Part shown: positions 8,260 through 18,174 of the stretch, one piece after another
Position numbering within the stretch: position 1 is the first letter of the stretch
How the letters are laid out: the number at the start of each line of letters is the position of its first letter
Source of the DNA: an uncultured Bacteroides sp.
GTDB lineage: Bacteria > Bacteroidota > Bacteroidia > Bacteroidales > Bacteroidaceae
Reading direction: 5' to 3'
Assembly (NCBI GenBank): GCA_900555635.1
Contig: USLU01000033.1
Location: 1-53,222, forward strand
DNA length: 53,222 nucleotides
The notes under the pieces: generated by a model
What the model was told of the DNA's origin: nothing
Seen by the model: only the letters and a program-made list of their open reading frames with translations
Database searches by the model: none
Translations under genes and position numbers: made by a program

Positions 8260-9954
8260 ATGAATAAGTTTAAATTAAACATATTGGCGTTAGGGTTTGC
8301 AGGTCTCGGACTTACTGCCTGCTCCGAAAGTTTCTTGGATGTGGAGTCCAAAACAGAATCTTCTACCGGTAACTTCTACAAGACAGAGGGTGATGCTTAT
8401 CGCGCTTTGTTGGGGTGTTACGATGGTTGGCAATGCACTGTTGGTGGGGTTAGCTTCTATATAGCTTCTGAAATAATGGCCGATGAGTGCTTCGGTGCTA
8501 CCGGTAATGCCGATGGTAGAGGCTATCAGGCGGTAGATCGTTTTGATATCTCACAGTCTACTGCTGATTTGAACATATTTGAATCGGATTGGAAGAACTA
8601 TTATGCCGCTATCTATCGTTGTAATGAGCTGCTGGCACACGAAGAACAAATTGCTTGGAATGGTACGGAAACCAGAGGTGCATATATCGGTGAGTGTCGT
8701 GCTCTCCGTGCAATTTGCTATTTCGATATGGTACGTTTATGGGGCAATATTCCCCTCTTTACCGAACCTGTAAATGAAAACCGTGCGCAAGCCAATCCGG
8801 ATGAAGTATACAATGTTATCTTTGAAGATTTGAAGTATGCTGCAACAAATATTCCTGTAGACAGATACCCCAAATCGGAGGCTGCAACAAATGACGGTCA
8901 TATCACTGCCTATGCAGCAAAAGCGTTGTTAGCTCGCGTGTATCTGTTTTATACTGGATATTATGGAAAAGAACCTGCCAACATAACGAAAGCAGAGGTT
9001 TTGCAAGGATTGGAAGAATTTATTGGTGTAGCAGAGTCCAAAGGTTATGGTCTGGTAGAGAGTTATAAGGATCTTTGGCCTGCCGCTTCTTCTTCATGGG
9101 TAAAGGAAGGGAACAAGTATGTGCAGACTAATACGTATGTCGGTGATGGAAATAAAGAAACTGTATTGGCACAGAAGTTTAACTATACTCAGAACTATAA
9201 TGGTGACACTGATGCTAACCGCTGGTTGGTGATGATGGGGGTTCGTGGTGTTATTTCTGCTCCTTATGGACAAGGTTGGGGAGCTTGTACCGTTAATCCT
9301 AAAATTGTGAACGCATTTGGTAATGGTGATAGTCGTAAGACTGCTTCGGTCATTGATCTGGAAGGTGAAGGTATTACTAAAGGGAAGGATTTCGAGAAAA
9401 CTCATGTAAAAGACCAACGCGAATATACGGGCTTTACGGTGAAGAAATACACTCCTATGGGTGAATGGAGACAAGATAAAGACGGTGTATGGAGTCAGGT
9501 TAATGCAGTGCTCGGTTTGGGTGAAGGTGACTTCCAAATATCTCAATACCAGGACTTCGTGGTAATGCGTTATTCGGATGTATTGTTGATGGCAGCGGAA
9601 TTGGGTAGCCCGAAAGCAAAAGAATATTTAAATCAGGTGCGTCGTCGTGCTTATACAGTCGCGGGCAAAGTGTCTTCCTATTTTACTGAAGTAGAAGCAA
9701 CCAAAGAGAATATATTGAAAGAACGTATGTTGGAATTTGCTTTTGAGGGACAACGTTACTGGGATTTGTTGCGCCAAGGCATTGACTATGCTGCTGCACA
9801 GATTGCCGGAACAACGAATGTTCTTAGTGGCAACAGTCCTGATGTAGTATCTATCCAGGTAGACAAGATTAAGGCAACTAAAGGATTGTCCCAGATACCC
9901 TATAACCAAATTACGCTTTCCAATAATGTGTTGAAGCAAAATGCAGGTTGGTAA
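8260..9954 (+). CDS. SusD-like surface glycan-binding lipoprotein
   Basis: 564 residues. The signal peptide ends in LGLTAC, giving lipidation at Cys21, followed by SESFLDVESK, the usual SusD/RagB opening. Helical TPR-like segments are visible (YRCNELLAHEEQI; ECRALRAICYFDMVRLWGNIPL, a hallmark SusD stretch), as is the C-terminal RMLEFAFEGQRYWDLLRQG motif. SusD proteins sit on the outer surface and close over the SusC barrel to deliver oligosaccharides. The pairing with the upstream SusC is direct (17-bp gap). The ligand cannot be deduced from sequence; context points to a beta-galactan. Confidence 0.93.
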   Translation: MNKFKLNILALGFAGLGLTACSESFLDVESKTESSTGNFYKTEGDAYRALLGCYDGWQCTVGGVSFYIASEIMADECFGATGNADGRGYQAVDRFDISQSTADLNIFESDWKNYYAAIYRCNELLAHEEQIAWNGTETRGAYIGECRALRAICYFDMVRLWGNIPLFTEPVNENRAQANPDEVYNVIFEDLKYAATNIPVDRYPKSEAATNDGHITAYAAKALLARVYLFYTGYYGKEPANITKAEVLQGLEEFIGVAESKGYGLVESYKDLWPAASSSWVKEGNKYVQTNTYVGDGNKETVLAQKFNYTQNYNGDTDANRWLVMMGVRGVISAPYGQGWGACTVNPKIVNAFGNGDSRKTASVIDLEGEGITKGKDFEKTHVKDQREYTGFTVKKYTPMGEWRQDKDGVWSQVNAVLGLGEGDFQISQYQDFVVMRYSDVLLMAAELGSPKAKEYLNQVRRRAYTVAGKVSSYFTEVEATKENILKERMLEFAFEGQRYWDLLRQGIDYAAAQIAGTTNVLSGNSPDVVSIQVDKIKATKGLSQIPYNQITLSNNVLKQNAGW

Positions 9955-9986
9955 TAATAGTAATAACAACTTAATAATCTAAGAAT

Positions 9987-11420
9987 ATGAATTTGAAATA
10001 TATATATTCATTTATTGCAAGTGTGATGCTGCTGTTCACTGCTTGTTCACCCGAAGATAATAACTTGGGTGATGTTGATGTGAAGCCTGCAGATTTGGTC
10101 GAAGGCATTGCTTTCTCAATAACTCATGATTCTCAGAATCCGAATATTGTATATTTGGAGAGTAAGATGCCGGCGAAGTATCAAGTATTATGGGAACATC
10201 CGCAAGGACGTAGCCTTGACAATAAGGTTACTTTAAAGATACCATTTGCCGGAGAATATGAAGTAAAATTCGGTGTGCAAACTCGTGGTGGCTATGTGAT
10301 GAGTGAGATTACTAAATTCACCGTTGATGATATGTGTGCCGAGTTTATCAGTGACCCAATGTGGGAGATGGTTTCCGGTGGTGCCGGTAAGTCTAAGACT
10401 TGGGTGCTCGATTTAGATGCTAGTGGACTTTCTCGCCACTTTTTATCACCGATGTACTTCTTTACTGCAGGTTATTGTTGGGATAATCTTCATAATGCGG
10501 CAGGTGGCAACTATTTGGATTCTGATCCTTGGGATGCCAACTCGGCTATTGTTCCAAATCTTACGGATGGAAATGCCACGTGGTATTGGTTAGCCGATTG
10601 GCCTGGAAACAGCTGGATGTGTAAAGCTGCAGATTTTGGTTCCATGACTCTCGATTTAATCGGTGGTGCCAATATCGTAACCGATCAAACAGCCTATGGT
10701 CTAGGTAAAACAACCGGAGGCTATATGCTCGATACAGAAGCTCATACTATCAAGTTCTCCGGTGCTTGGCCGCTTTGTGTCAGCGAACGTAATTCGGAGA
10801 TGCAAGAAAATGCACCCGGTCGTGTGTTTAATATCCTTTATCTGACTGAGAACTTTATGCAGTTGCTTGTTCCTGGTTCGGGAACTTGCTTTAACTATAT
10901 CTCCCAGGATTTTAAAGACAATTGGACTCCGGGCGAAGTTGCTGACCCAGAACCTTCTCTTCCTGATGGCTGGAAAGATGATGTTTCGCAGATTGTAAAC
11001 ACATCCGTAAAATGGACTCTTTCGGAGAATAACCCGATTGACTGGTGCAAGCTAGACGGTTCTCGCATGAATGGGTGGAGCAACTTGACTGATTATCCTG
11101 ATTGGTTAGGCACTCCCGATCCCGCTGTTTACAAAAGTTTCTCAATGACATTGAATTCTAAAGAGAATATTGCTACCTTTGTAAGTGCAGCCGGCACAAC
11201 AACTTGCAAATATACTTTGGATGAGAAAGGTATATATACTTTTGAAACCAAACTACCTGCACAAACTATTGTTAGCTGGGTAACATTTGGTGCCGACAGC
11301 AAGAATCAGTTGCGTATTATGAGCATCGAAAAAGATGATGCTGGCAAGGTTACAGGTATGTGGCTGGGTGCCCGTAGTGATGAGAAAGAAGAATATATGG
11401 GATATCATCTGGTTCCTTAG
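9987..11420 (+). CDS. Surface lipoprotein, probable surface glycan-binding protein (SusE position)
   Basis: 477 residues with lipidation at Cys20 (MLLFTAC) and an acidic start after it. A PKD-like beta-sandwich is suggested at about 30-110 (VLWEHPQGR...AGEYEVKFGVQTRGGYVMSEITKF). Two Trp-rich, lipocalin-like segments follow (about 130-310 and 330-477), each opening with a KTWVLDLD/VKWTLSEN-type strand. Aromatic clusters such as WYWLADWPGNSW could bind sugar. It is the third gene after SusC and SusD, 32 bp from SusD, the usual place for a SusE/F-like or SGBP lipoprotein. A terminator follows at 11488. I do not recognise a catalytic motif, and the exact domain family is uncertain. Confidence 0.75.
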   Translation: MNLKYIYSFIASVMLLFTACSPEDNNLGDVDVKPADLVEGIAFSITHDSQNPNIVYLESKMPAKYQVLWEHPQGRSLDNKVTLKIPFAGEYEVKFGVQTRGGYVMSEITKFTVDDMCAEFISDPMWEMVSGGAGKSKTWVLDLDASGLSRHFLSPMYFFTAGYCWDNLHNAAGGNYLDSDPWDANSAIVPNLTDGNATWYWLADWPGNSWMCKAADFGSMTLDLIGGANIVTDQTAYGLGKTTGGYMLDTEAHTIKFSGAWPLCVSERNSEMQENAPGRVFNILYLTENFMQLLVPGSGTCFNYISQDFKDNWTPGEVADPEPSLPDGWKDDVSQIVNTSVKWTLSENNPIDWCKLDGSRMNGWSNLTDYPDWLGTPDPAVYKSFSMTLNSKENIATFVSAAGTTTCKYTLDEKGIYTFETKLPAQTIVSWVTFGADSKNQLRIMSIEKDDAGKVTGMWLGARSDEKEEYMGYHLVP

Positions 11421-11487
11421 CAAATATCAATGAAATGAAGAGGTTTATATAACTTTATTTCTGAAATATAGCATTCCTACATAAAGT

Positions 11488-11524
11488 AAGGGGGATACCT
11501 TCATTGAAGATATTCCCCTTATTT
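11488..11524 (+). terminator. Terminator after the SusCD-lipoprotein operon
   Basis: AAGGGGGATA at 11488-11497 pairs with TATTCCCCTT at 11511-11520 (one G-U), with a 13-nt loop and a short AT-rich tail. It separates the binding and transport genes from the enzyme genes, as is common in PULs to keep enzyme levels lower. Confidence 0.7.
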
Positions 11525-11588
11525 ATTAGATATTAACCTAGGGATAGATGCTCCTGAAAGGTATTGTTCCATTCATCTTATATATAAT

Positions 11589-14500
11589 ATGAAACACAAA
11601 CTATTGTTACTCTTATCACTGATCTTACCTGTTGGTTTATACTCACAGCAGAAGCCTTTTCTAGAGAATCTTTCTTATTACATCGACAATACGGCTGTTT
11701 TTGAAAAAGGGCAGGAAGAAGGACGTGCGGCGCATATACCTCAAAAGAGTATATCGCTGAATGGAAAGTGGAAATTCTTTTGGTGTGATACACCCGCAGG
11801 AATACCGGACAATTTCTTTGAAGAGAATTATCCGGATAAGAAGTGGGGGCTGATTGAAGTCCCGTCCAACTGGGAGATGCAGGGATATGGCGATAAGCTA
11901 TTCAGGAATGTATCTGCTCCGTTTCAGGCAAACCCTCCTTATGCTCCTAAAGAGTATAATCCGACGGGATTATACCGGCGTACATTCAGATTGCCGGCAG
12001 ACTGGAAGCAAGACGAACAAATCTTTCTTCGTTTTGAAAAAGTGGCATCAGCTTCTTTTGTTTGGATTAACGGCAAGGAGGTAGGATATAATGAAGGTGC
12101 TCAGGAACCTGCTGAATATAATATAACCCCTTACTTGAAACCGGGAAAGAATACGCTTGCAGTTTGTGTGCTCAAATATTCGGATGGTTATTATCTGGAA
12201 GGGCAAGACTATTGGCGATTGGCGGGTATATTCGATGATGTGTGGCTGTATGCAGCACCTGCGGTCAGAATCTTCGACTGGCAGGTTATTACAGATTTCG
12301 ATCCTACCTATACAGACTCGGAGTTGAGTGTGAGTGTCAAGGTGAAGGATTATAAAGAATTGCGTGGTAAGGGATATCGGTTGAAAGCGTGTATTACCGA
12401 TAAGAACGGCAATGCCGTGAAGGAAATCTTTAGTGCGCCATTCGATATGAATGCTTCCGACCACACTGTACCGTTGCGTGCTACTGTGAAACGTCCGTTG
12501 AAGTGGACTTCGGAGACGCCCGAACTTTATCGCCTGCGATTGGAACTGCTTACAGCACAAGGCAGTGTGCAAGATTGCATAAGCACTAGCATCGGTTTTA
12601 AGAAGACCGAAATCAGAAACGGTGTTTTCTACTTGAATAGTGTACCCTTGAAAGTCAATGCACAGAACTCGCACATGCAACATCCCGAAGGAGGACATAT
12701 GGTCGATGAAACCACTATCCGGAAAGATTTTGAGTTGCTGAAGCAATTCAACTTCAATGCTATACGCACCTCTCATTACCCTCCGGTGAGCAGATACTTG
12801 GAGTTGGCAAACGAGTATGGCCTTTATGTAATAGACGAAGTAGGCGATGAGGCTCATGCTACCGAATGGGTTTCGACGAAGCCCGAATACGAAAAGATGT
12901 ATCGTGAGCGTTGTCGGAAGATGGTGTTACGAGATAGAAACTATCCTTGCATCTTGTTCTGGAGTGCTGGAAACGAGAGTGGCGAAGGAGAGAATATAAC
13001 CAAAGTCATAGAAGAAGGGAAATCGCTTGATCCTACCCGTTACTGGATGTATGGCGGAAATGCGTTTTCGCATCCGGCTGAAGATATTATTGGTCCGCGT
13101 TATCCCTCGCCTATGGAGTTGGAAATACAAGTAGGTGTAGGTGCAGGTACCGACCGTCGTCCGTCGTTTATGGATGAATACTTATCGGTAGCCGGAAATG
13201 GTGGCGGCGCGCTGGATGACTACTGGGACGTGATCTATCGTCATCCGCGATTGATGGGTGGAGCGATATGGGATTTTGTAAGTCCCGGACTCACCGAAAG
13301 AATCAGAAAGGTACAGGACTCCTCTCCTTATCAAACGCCTGTACACTTGATGGGGAATGCCCGACTGGTAAAGGAAAAGAAAAACACCGTGCTCGATCTT
13401 AACGGTCACGACCAATGGGCAGAAGTATACCGCTCGAATAATGTAGAACTGACCGGAGACGAGCTGACGCTTACCTGTAAAGTATATCCGCGCAAGCTAG
13501 TCAGCAGTTGCGGTTCGTTCATAACGAAAGGCAATTATCAGTTCGGATTGCAGCAAAAAGGAAAAGAGACCTTGGAGTTCTATCTTTATACCGATAAGAA
13601 ATATGCCATTTATGCCCCTCTTCCCGCTAACTGGGAATATAACTGGCATCACGTGACTGCTGTTTACGATGGCAAAGAGATGGCACTTTACATAGATGGA
13701 GAGAGAAAAGCTTCGGCACAAGCAACCGGCACCCTCCGCAACTTCCCTTATCCGGTGAACATCGGACGGAACGCTGAAGCTCACGGGCAGGAAACAAGCG
13801 TTTACATCTGCGATGCCATGATGGATGAAGTGGGTATTTTCGATCAAGCAAAAACATCCGGCTTTGGCCCTCAAGACGCTAATCTCTGGTTGGACTTTGA
13901 GGGAGAAACAGATAGCGGTACTTTCTACAGCTACGGCATCGGTGCACGTACTTATGGTAGCATCTGGCCGGACAGAAGTGTGCAACCGGAGATGTGGCAG
14001 ATGAAGAAGACGGTTCAACCCATTTCGTTTCGTGCGGTTGATGCAGAGAACGGAGTATTTGAAGTGTGGAACCGTAATCATTTCCTTGACACTTCCATCT
14101 ACGACATCCGCTGGGAACTACTGGAAGACGACAAACCTCTTCAAAGCGGAACACTGGCACTTGCTACAGCCCCATTGACCCGCGAACGTATCACATTGCC
14201 TTACAAGAAACCTGCAATCATCCCCGGCAAGGAGTATCGCCTGCTAGTGCGTTCTCTCTTGAAGAAAGAAGAACTGTGGGCGCCTGCCGGTCATGAAGTG
14301 GCATGGGATGAATTCGAACTACCTTGGAAAGAATCAGTAAAGGAAGTGAAGAAGATCACTGCTGCACCCGTCTATGAGTACACAGATACCACACTCATTG
14401 TATCGGGAACTAATTTCCGCTATCAGTTTAACCGGAGGGACGGGCAACTGACATCCATTGTCTATCAAGGCGTCGAGATGTTGAAATCTCCCATTCGCCT

Positions 14501-15314
14501 GAATCTGTGGCGTGCACCGCTGGCTAACGAACTGGACAACTGGAATGCCTCGAATGCCCATTCCTCAAAATGGAAAGAGGGCTTTGGCTATACTATGGCT
14601 ACCGAGATGTACTCTGCCGGTCTGAACAACCTGACGCTTCAGCCTCTCTCTTTCTCCGTATCCGAAGTGAAGGGACGGGTATGTGTCAGCATCGTCAATA
14701 CTGAACTTATGGGTAAAGGCGAGAAAGAGAAGAAAGACTTATATATAGAAGGTGTGCAAAGCAATGGTATCTTGAACAAGTATGAGTATGTCATCTACGG
14801 TGACGGAACTATTGAAGTGAACCACACTTTGAAACCCGAAGGCAGAATGCCCCTTTGGTTCCCTCGTGTGGGACTGACGCTTACACTAAACGATGCCCTC
14901 AACTCTGTGCAGTGGTATGGCAGAGGCCCACAAGAGAACTATCCGGATCGGAAAACCGGATATCGTATCGGAAAATATACTACTACCGTTCAAGATATGT
15001 ATGAACCCTATCTGATGCCGCAAGACTATGGATTGCGTACCGACGTCCGCTGGGTGCGCTTAACGGATAGTCAAGGAACAGGCTTGCAATTTGAGATGAA
15101 TGAACTGTTCAACTTCAATGTCTATCCTTATAGCACAGAGAACCTGACAAAAGCAATGTACACCTATCAACTGCAAAAGCAGGAAGGAGTCACCCTGAAT
15201 CTGGATTATGCAACTACCGGTGTAGGCTGTACGGCCCGTGGAGTGTTCAACTCATATAAAGCACAGCCCACTGAATATAACCGAAAAGTAACAATAAAAC
15301 CAATACTAAAATAA
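11589..15314 (+). CDS. GH2 beta-galactosidase with LamG insert
   Basis: 1241 residues, long for a LacZ-type enzyme because of an insert. After a signal peptide (VGLYSQQ) come the GH2 jelly-roll (about 45-230), the immunoglobulin-like domain (about 230-345) and the TIM barrel. The acid/base Glu is E463 in SAGNESGEG and the nucleophile is E530 in FMDEYLSVAGN. At about 585-760 lies a LamG/concanavalin-like domain (LTCKVYPRKL; WHHVTAVYDGKEMALYIDGE; DEVGIFD). The C-terminal LacZ small-chain domain follows (QWYGRGPQENYPDRKTG). The enzyme is periplasmic or surface-associated and would release terminal beta-galactose. It is followed by a GH42 on the same strand, with a 159-bp repeat element between. 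Exact linkage is not readable. Confidence 0.9.
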   Translation: MKHKLLLLLSLILPVGLYSQQKPFLENLSYYIDNTAVFEKGQEEGRAAHIPQKSISLNGKWKFFWCDTPAGIPDNFFEENYPDKKWGLIEVPSNWEMQGYGDKLFRNVSAPFQANPPYAPKEYNPTGLYRRTFRLPADWKQDEQIFLRFEKVASASFVWINGKEVGYNEGAQEPAEYNITPYLKPGKNTLAVCVLKYSDGYYLEGQDYWRLAGIFDDVWLYAAPAVRIFDWQVITDFDPTYTDSELSVSVKVKDYKELRGKGYRLKACITDKNGNAVKEIFSAPFDMNASDHTVPLRATVKRPLKWTSETPELYRLRLELLTAQGSVQDCISTSIGFKKTEIRNGVFYLNSVPLKVNAQNSHMQHPEGGHMVDETTIRKDFELLKQFNFNAIRTSHYPPVSRYLELANEYGLYVIDEVGDEAHATEWVSTKPEYEKMYRERCRKMVLRDRNYPCILFWSAGNESGEGENITKVIEEGKSLDPTRYWMYGGNAFSHPAEDIIGPRYPSPMELEIQVGVGAGTDRRPSFMDEYLSVAGNGGGALDDYWDVIYRHPRLMGGAIWDFVSPGLTERIRKVQDSSPYQTPVHLMGNARLVKEKKNTVLDLNGHDQWAEVYRSNNVELTGDELTLTCKVYPRKLVSSCGSFITKGNYQFGLQQKGKETLEFYLYTDKKYAIYAPLPANWEYNWHHVTAVYDGKEMALYIDGERKASAQATGTLRNFPYPVNIGRNAEAHGQETSVYICDAMMDEVGIFDQAKTSGFGPQDANLWLDFEGETDSGTFYSYGIGARTYGSIWPDRSVQPEMWQMKKTVQPISFRAVDAENGVFEVWNRNHFLDTSIYDIRWELLEDDKPLQSGTLALATAPLTRERITLPYKKPAIIPGKEYRLLVRSLLKKEELWAPAGHEVAWDEFELPWKESVKEVKKITAAPVYEYTDTTLIVSGTNFRYQFNRRDGQLTSIVYQGVEMLKSPIRLNLWRAPLANELDNWNASNAHSSKWKEGFGYTMATEMYSAGLNNLTLQPLSFSVSEVKGRVCVSIVNTELMGKGEKEKKDLYIEGVQSNGILNKYEYVIYGDGTIEVNHTLKPEGRMPLWFPRVGLTLTLNDALNSVQWYGRGPQENYPDRKTGYRIGKYTTTVQDMYEPYLMPQDYGLRTDVRWVRLTDSQGTGLQFEMNELFNFNVYPYSTENLTKAMYTYQLQKQEGVTLNLDYATTGVGCTARGVFNSYKAQPTEYNRKVTIKPILK

Positions 15315-15346
15315 CGTCAGTTCAATGAATATACAGTGATACTCGT

Positions 15347-15505
15347 AGTAACTCAATTCCCCTCCTCTCGGGAGGAGGGGTGCCCAAAGGGCGGAGTGGT
15401 AGGTGAATGCACAGGCTGAATTATCCTCTCATAGGTATGAGTTCTACCTACCACCTCCCCCCGTTGGGGTACTCCTCCTCCCGGGAGGAGGAGAATGAAG
15501 TTACT
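15347..15505. repeat. 159-bp GC-rich inverted-repeat element, copy 1
   Basis: The ends AGTAACT (15347) and AGTTACT (15499-15505) are inverted, and the homology continues inward: CCCCTCCTC...GGAGGAGGGG on the left against CTCCTCCTCCCGGGAGGAGGAG on the right. The left arm also carries GTGCCCAAAGGGCGG and GTGGTAGGTG; the right arm carries CTACCACCTCC and CCCCGTTGGGG, so both arms can self-fold or pair with each other. Only a short central stretch is unpaired. A second complete copy of identical length lies at 40946-41104 and a third starts at 53173. No ORF of interest is inside. Confidence 0.9.
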
Positions 15506-15558
15506 CCAAGTATTCGCTGCAAAGTATCGTATTCACATTATAATAAACTATTAAGTAT

Positions 15559-17619
15559 ATGAAGACAAAACTTAGTATCCTCTTATGTATGGCTTTACTG
15601 GCCATTGTACAAGCAAAAGCGCAATATGTGTTCGAGCAGCCCTTGTATGGCGCCGCCTATTATCATGAGTATATGCCGAGCGAGCGTCTGGACGAAGACA
15701 TCCGCCTGATGAAGAATGCCGGATTGTCCATTGTGCGCGTAGGTGAATCTTCTTGGGGACTCTTCGAACCACAAGATGGAACCTTTCAGTTTGAGTGGAT
15801 GGACCGCGTCATCAACAAAATGCACGAGGCTGGTATCAAAGTAATACTAGGTACGCCCACTTACTCCATTCCCGCATGGTTGGCATACAAGCATCCCGAA
15901 GTACTGGCCGAACATACACAAGGCCGGAAAGCTTACTATGGCATCCGCCAGAATATAGACTTCACCAACCCTACATTCAAGTATTATAGCGAACGCATTA
16001 TCCGCAAACTGATGGCGAGATATGCCCAACATCCGGCTGTGATAGGATATCAGGTTGATAACGAAACCGAAGCCCGCGGTGTGAATAACCGCGACTACTT
16101 CTTTGGATTCAGAAACTACATCAAGCAAAAGTTCAATAACGACCTGAACTTGCTCACCAAAGAATGGGGCATGAACTACTGGGGTATGAATATCAATACT
16201 TGGGAAGAGTTCTACCCCCGCGACGGAGTAACCAGTCCCTCTTATAAGAACGAGTGGGAGAGATACAACAGAAAGCAAGTAGCCGACTTCCTGAACTGGC
16301 AATGCGATATCGTGAACGAGTACAAGCGTAAAGACCAATTCGTAACGCACTGCTTCATGCCCGATTTCCAGAACATCGACCAAGTGGAGAGCTTCCGCCA
16401 AATGCAATACCCGGCTATCAACGTCTACCACGATGTACAAGACAAACAAGACGGACAACGCATTGCTTATGCAGGCGATTTTGTACGTACCGTGGGGCGC
16501 AACAACTATATCGTGATGGAAACCAATGCTCAAGGCATCGGCTGGGATGCGAAAGGCCAATACCCTCCTTACGACAAACAACTGAGACAGAATGTGTACG
16601 GACATTATGCCTCGGGAGCCAATATGGTGGAGTACTGGCATTGGGCAACCTTGCATTACGGTCAGGAAACTTATTGGCGTGGTGTGCTGGGACATGACCT
16701 CCAGCCCAATCGTGTATATAATGAGTTTAAAACAACTGCCGAAGAACTGAAAAGAATAGGCAACCGTCTGGTGAATCTGAAAAAGAAGAACCGGATTGCC
16801 ATTCTATACAGTCATGACTCTTACCATGCACTTAGCTTTATGCCTTATACCAATAAGAGCAATTATCCTATCGACATGGTGCACAAAGCATTGTACTTCC
16901 AAAACATAGAGACGGATATCATTCCTTGCGATAAGATAACAGACTTCAGCCAATACTCCATGCTGGTTATTCCTCCGCTATATGTGGCAACGGATGAATT
17001 GTTGGCTGCCATCGATCGTTTTGTCAGCGCAGGCGGTCATGTAGTGATGATGCATAAAAGCGGATATTGCAATGAACACTCGGCAGTGAGGGCAACCTAT
17101 GCACCAGGACCCCTTCGCAAAGCATGCGGTTTTTATTATCAGGAGTTTTCAACCATCGGCAATATGACCTTGAAAGACAATCCTTTCAACCTGAAGAACT
17201 CGGGACAGATAAGTGAGTGGTATGAGTTCCTGATACCCGAGACTGCCCAACCGTTGGCTTACGCTGAACATCCTTTCTTTGGCAAATGGCCGGTGATTAC
17301 GGAAAATAAATATGGCAAAGGCTCGTTGACTTATATAGGCACTTACCCCTCACAGGAGTTGCTGGATGCCATTGTGAAGAAGACAGCGGTAGAAGCAGGA
17401 GTTATTCCGCAGGATAACTACTCTTTCCCCATCATTCTGCGTTCGGGCATAAACCAATCGGGCAAGAATATCCGCTATGTATTTAACTATAGTGCTGAGG
17501 CTAAAGAACTATCCTATATATATCCCAACGCTAAAGAATTGATTACAGGCAAAACTGTTAAATCGAGAGAGAGTGTTACTGTAGGTCCTTGGGATGTGCT
17601 TATTTTGGAAGAGAAGTGA
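15559..17619 (+). CDS. GH42 beta-galactosidase, secreted
   Basis: 686 residues with a signal peptide ending near QAKA-Q. The GH42 A-domain barrel is clear: YGAAYYHEYMP, RVGESSWGLFEPQDG, then the acid/base Glu E169 in YQVDNETEARG and the nucleophile E321 in IVMETNAQGIGW. A trimerization-like B domain follows (about 395-600, with a class I amidotransferase-like fold: IAILYSHDSYHALSF; LVIPPLYVATDELL) and a small C domain. GH42 enzymes release beta-galactose from galacto-oligosaccharides. The export signal is a feature of Bacteroides members, unlike cytosolic GH42s of bifidobacteria. It lies 244 bp after the GH2 gene, the gap being mostly the 159-bp repeat. Together they probably finish galactan oligosaccharides. 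Confidence 0.88.
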   Translation: MKTKLSILLCMALLAIVQAKAQYVFEQPLYGAAYYHEYMPSERLDEDIRLMKNAGLSIVRVGESSWGLFEPQDGTFQFEWMDRVINKMHEAGIKVILGTPTYSIPAWLAYKHPEVLAEHTQGRKAYYGIRQNIDFTNPTFKYYSERIIRKLMARYAQHPAVIGYQVDNETEARGVNNRDYFFGFRNYIKQKFNNDLNLLTKEWGMNYWGMNINTWEEFYPRDGVTSPSYKNEWERYNRKQVADFLNWQCDIVNEYKRKDQFVTHCFMPDFQNIDQVESFRQMQYPAINVYHDVQDKQDGQRIAYAGDFVRTVGRNNYIVMETNAQGIGWDAKGQYPPYDKQLRQNVYGHYASGANMVEYWHWATLHYGQETYWRGVLGHDLQPNRVYNEFKTTAEELKRIGNRLVNLKKKNRIAILYSHDSYHALSFMPYTNKSNYPIDMVHKALYFQNIETDIIPCDKITDFSQYSMLVIPPLYVATDELLAAIDRFVSAGGHVVMMHKSGYCNEHSAVRATYAPGPLRKACGFYYQEFSTIGNMTLKDNPFNLKNSGQISEWYEFLIPETAQPLAYAEHPFFGKWPVITENKYGKGSLTYIGTYPSQELLDAIVKKTAVEAGVIPQDNYSFPIILRSGINQSGKNIRYVFNYSAEAKELSYIYPNAKELITGKTVKSRESVTVGPWDVLILEEK

Positions 17620-18174
17620 TTTAAGTTTTTAAAGTAACTCTTTCCAGCTACATGCTTTGTATGAATGTGCATTTAGTTGATTTGCAATAGTAACTTGAAT
17701 TAGTAAAAAGATTCGGGTCACCTTGGATGGTCTATAACTAATAAAATTACTTTCGAAACTTAAATAAAACAGTATTTCCGATGCTTTAAAAAAGCTCGAT
17801 GCAAACTATTAACTTCGTGTACTACAATTTATTTATTTCGTGTTTACACGAAATAAATAAATTGCAAGCACGAAATTAACTTCTTGAAATCCGCCTCATT
17901 AGCCTATATGCAGGCTAAGTTTAAAAGGCTGATAACTACTATAACTTCTGCACTTCCGAAACTTAAAATAGTAATAGCTTTTACTGTTAAAAGTAAGGGG
18001 GTATGGATAATGTAGATTTAATATCATTGAACGAACATAATTGGCAGTAATCGGAAACATTCATGCCCCACTGTGACGATTGAGTGGCTCCTTTTGAAAT
18101 CATGCCGGATGCAATATTTCTGTTTTTTTTCAGACCTTTGTAGGAGAAACATTAATTTTATAATAGTAACGACA
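17620..18174. other. Intergenic region before the GH43 gene
   Basis: 555 bp with no supported gene. It contains the perfect hairpin at 17825-17864. A frame running into the GH43 from 18073 is open, but the predicted extension is Cys-rich and unlike a signal peptide, so it is treated as leader. A GACCTTTG at 18133-18140 resembles a -7 box imperfectly. Confidence 0.6.
17814..17874. repeat. Perfect 19-bp inverted repeat with nested outer stem
   Basis: Positions 17825-17843 and 17846-17864 are exact inverted complements with only TT between them (CAATTTATTTATTTCGTGT and its complement). An outer pair, TTCGTG at 17814-17819 and CACGAA at 17869-17874, is also inverted. It lies about 200 nt after the GH42 stop and has no adjacent T-tract. 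Confidence 0.85.

Noticed and set aside
15847..16695. Leftward 282-residue frame within GH42
   Set aside because: It is fully antisense to catalytic GH42 sequence with intact active-site residues.
18073..18174. Longer N-terminus for the GH43 at 18175
   Set aside because: The extra residues are Cys-rich and precede a standard signal peptide; the downstream ATG fits better.
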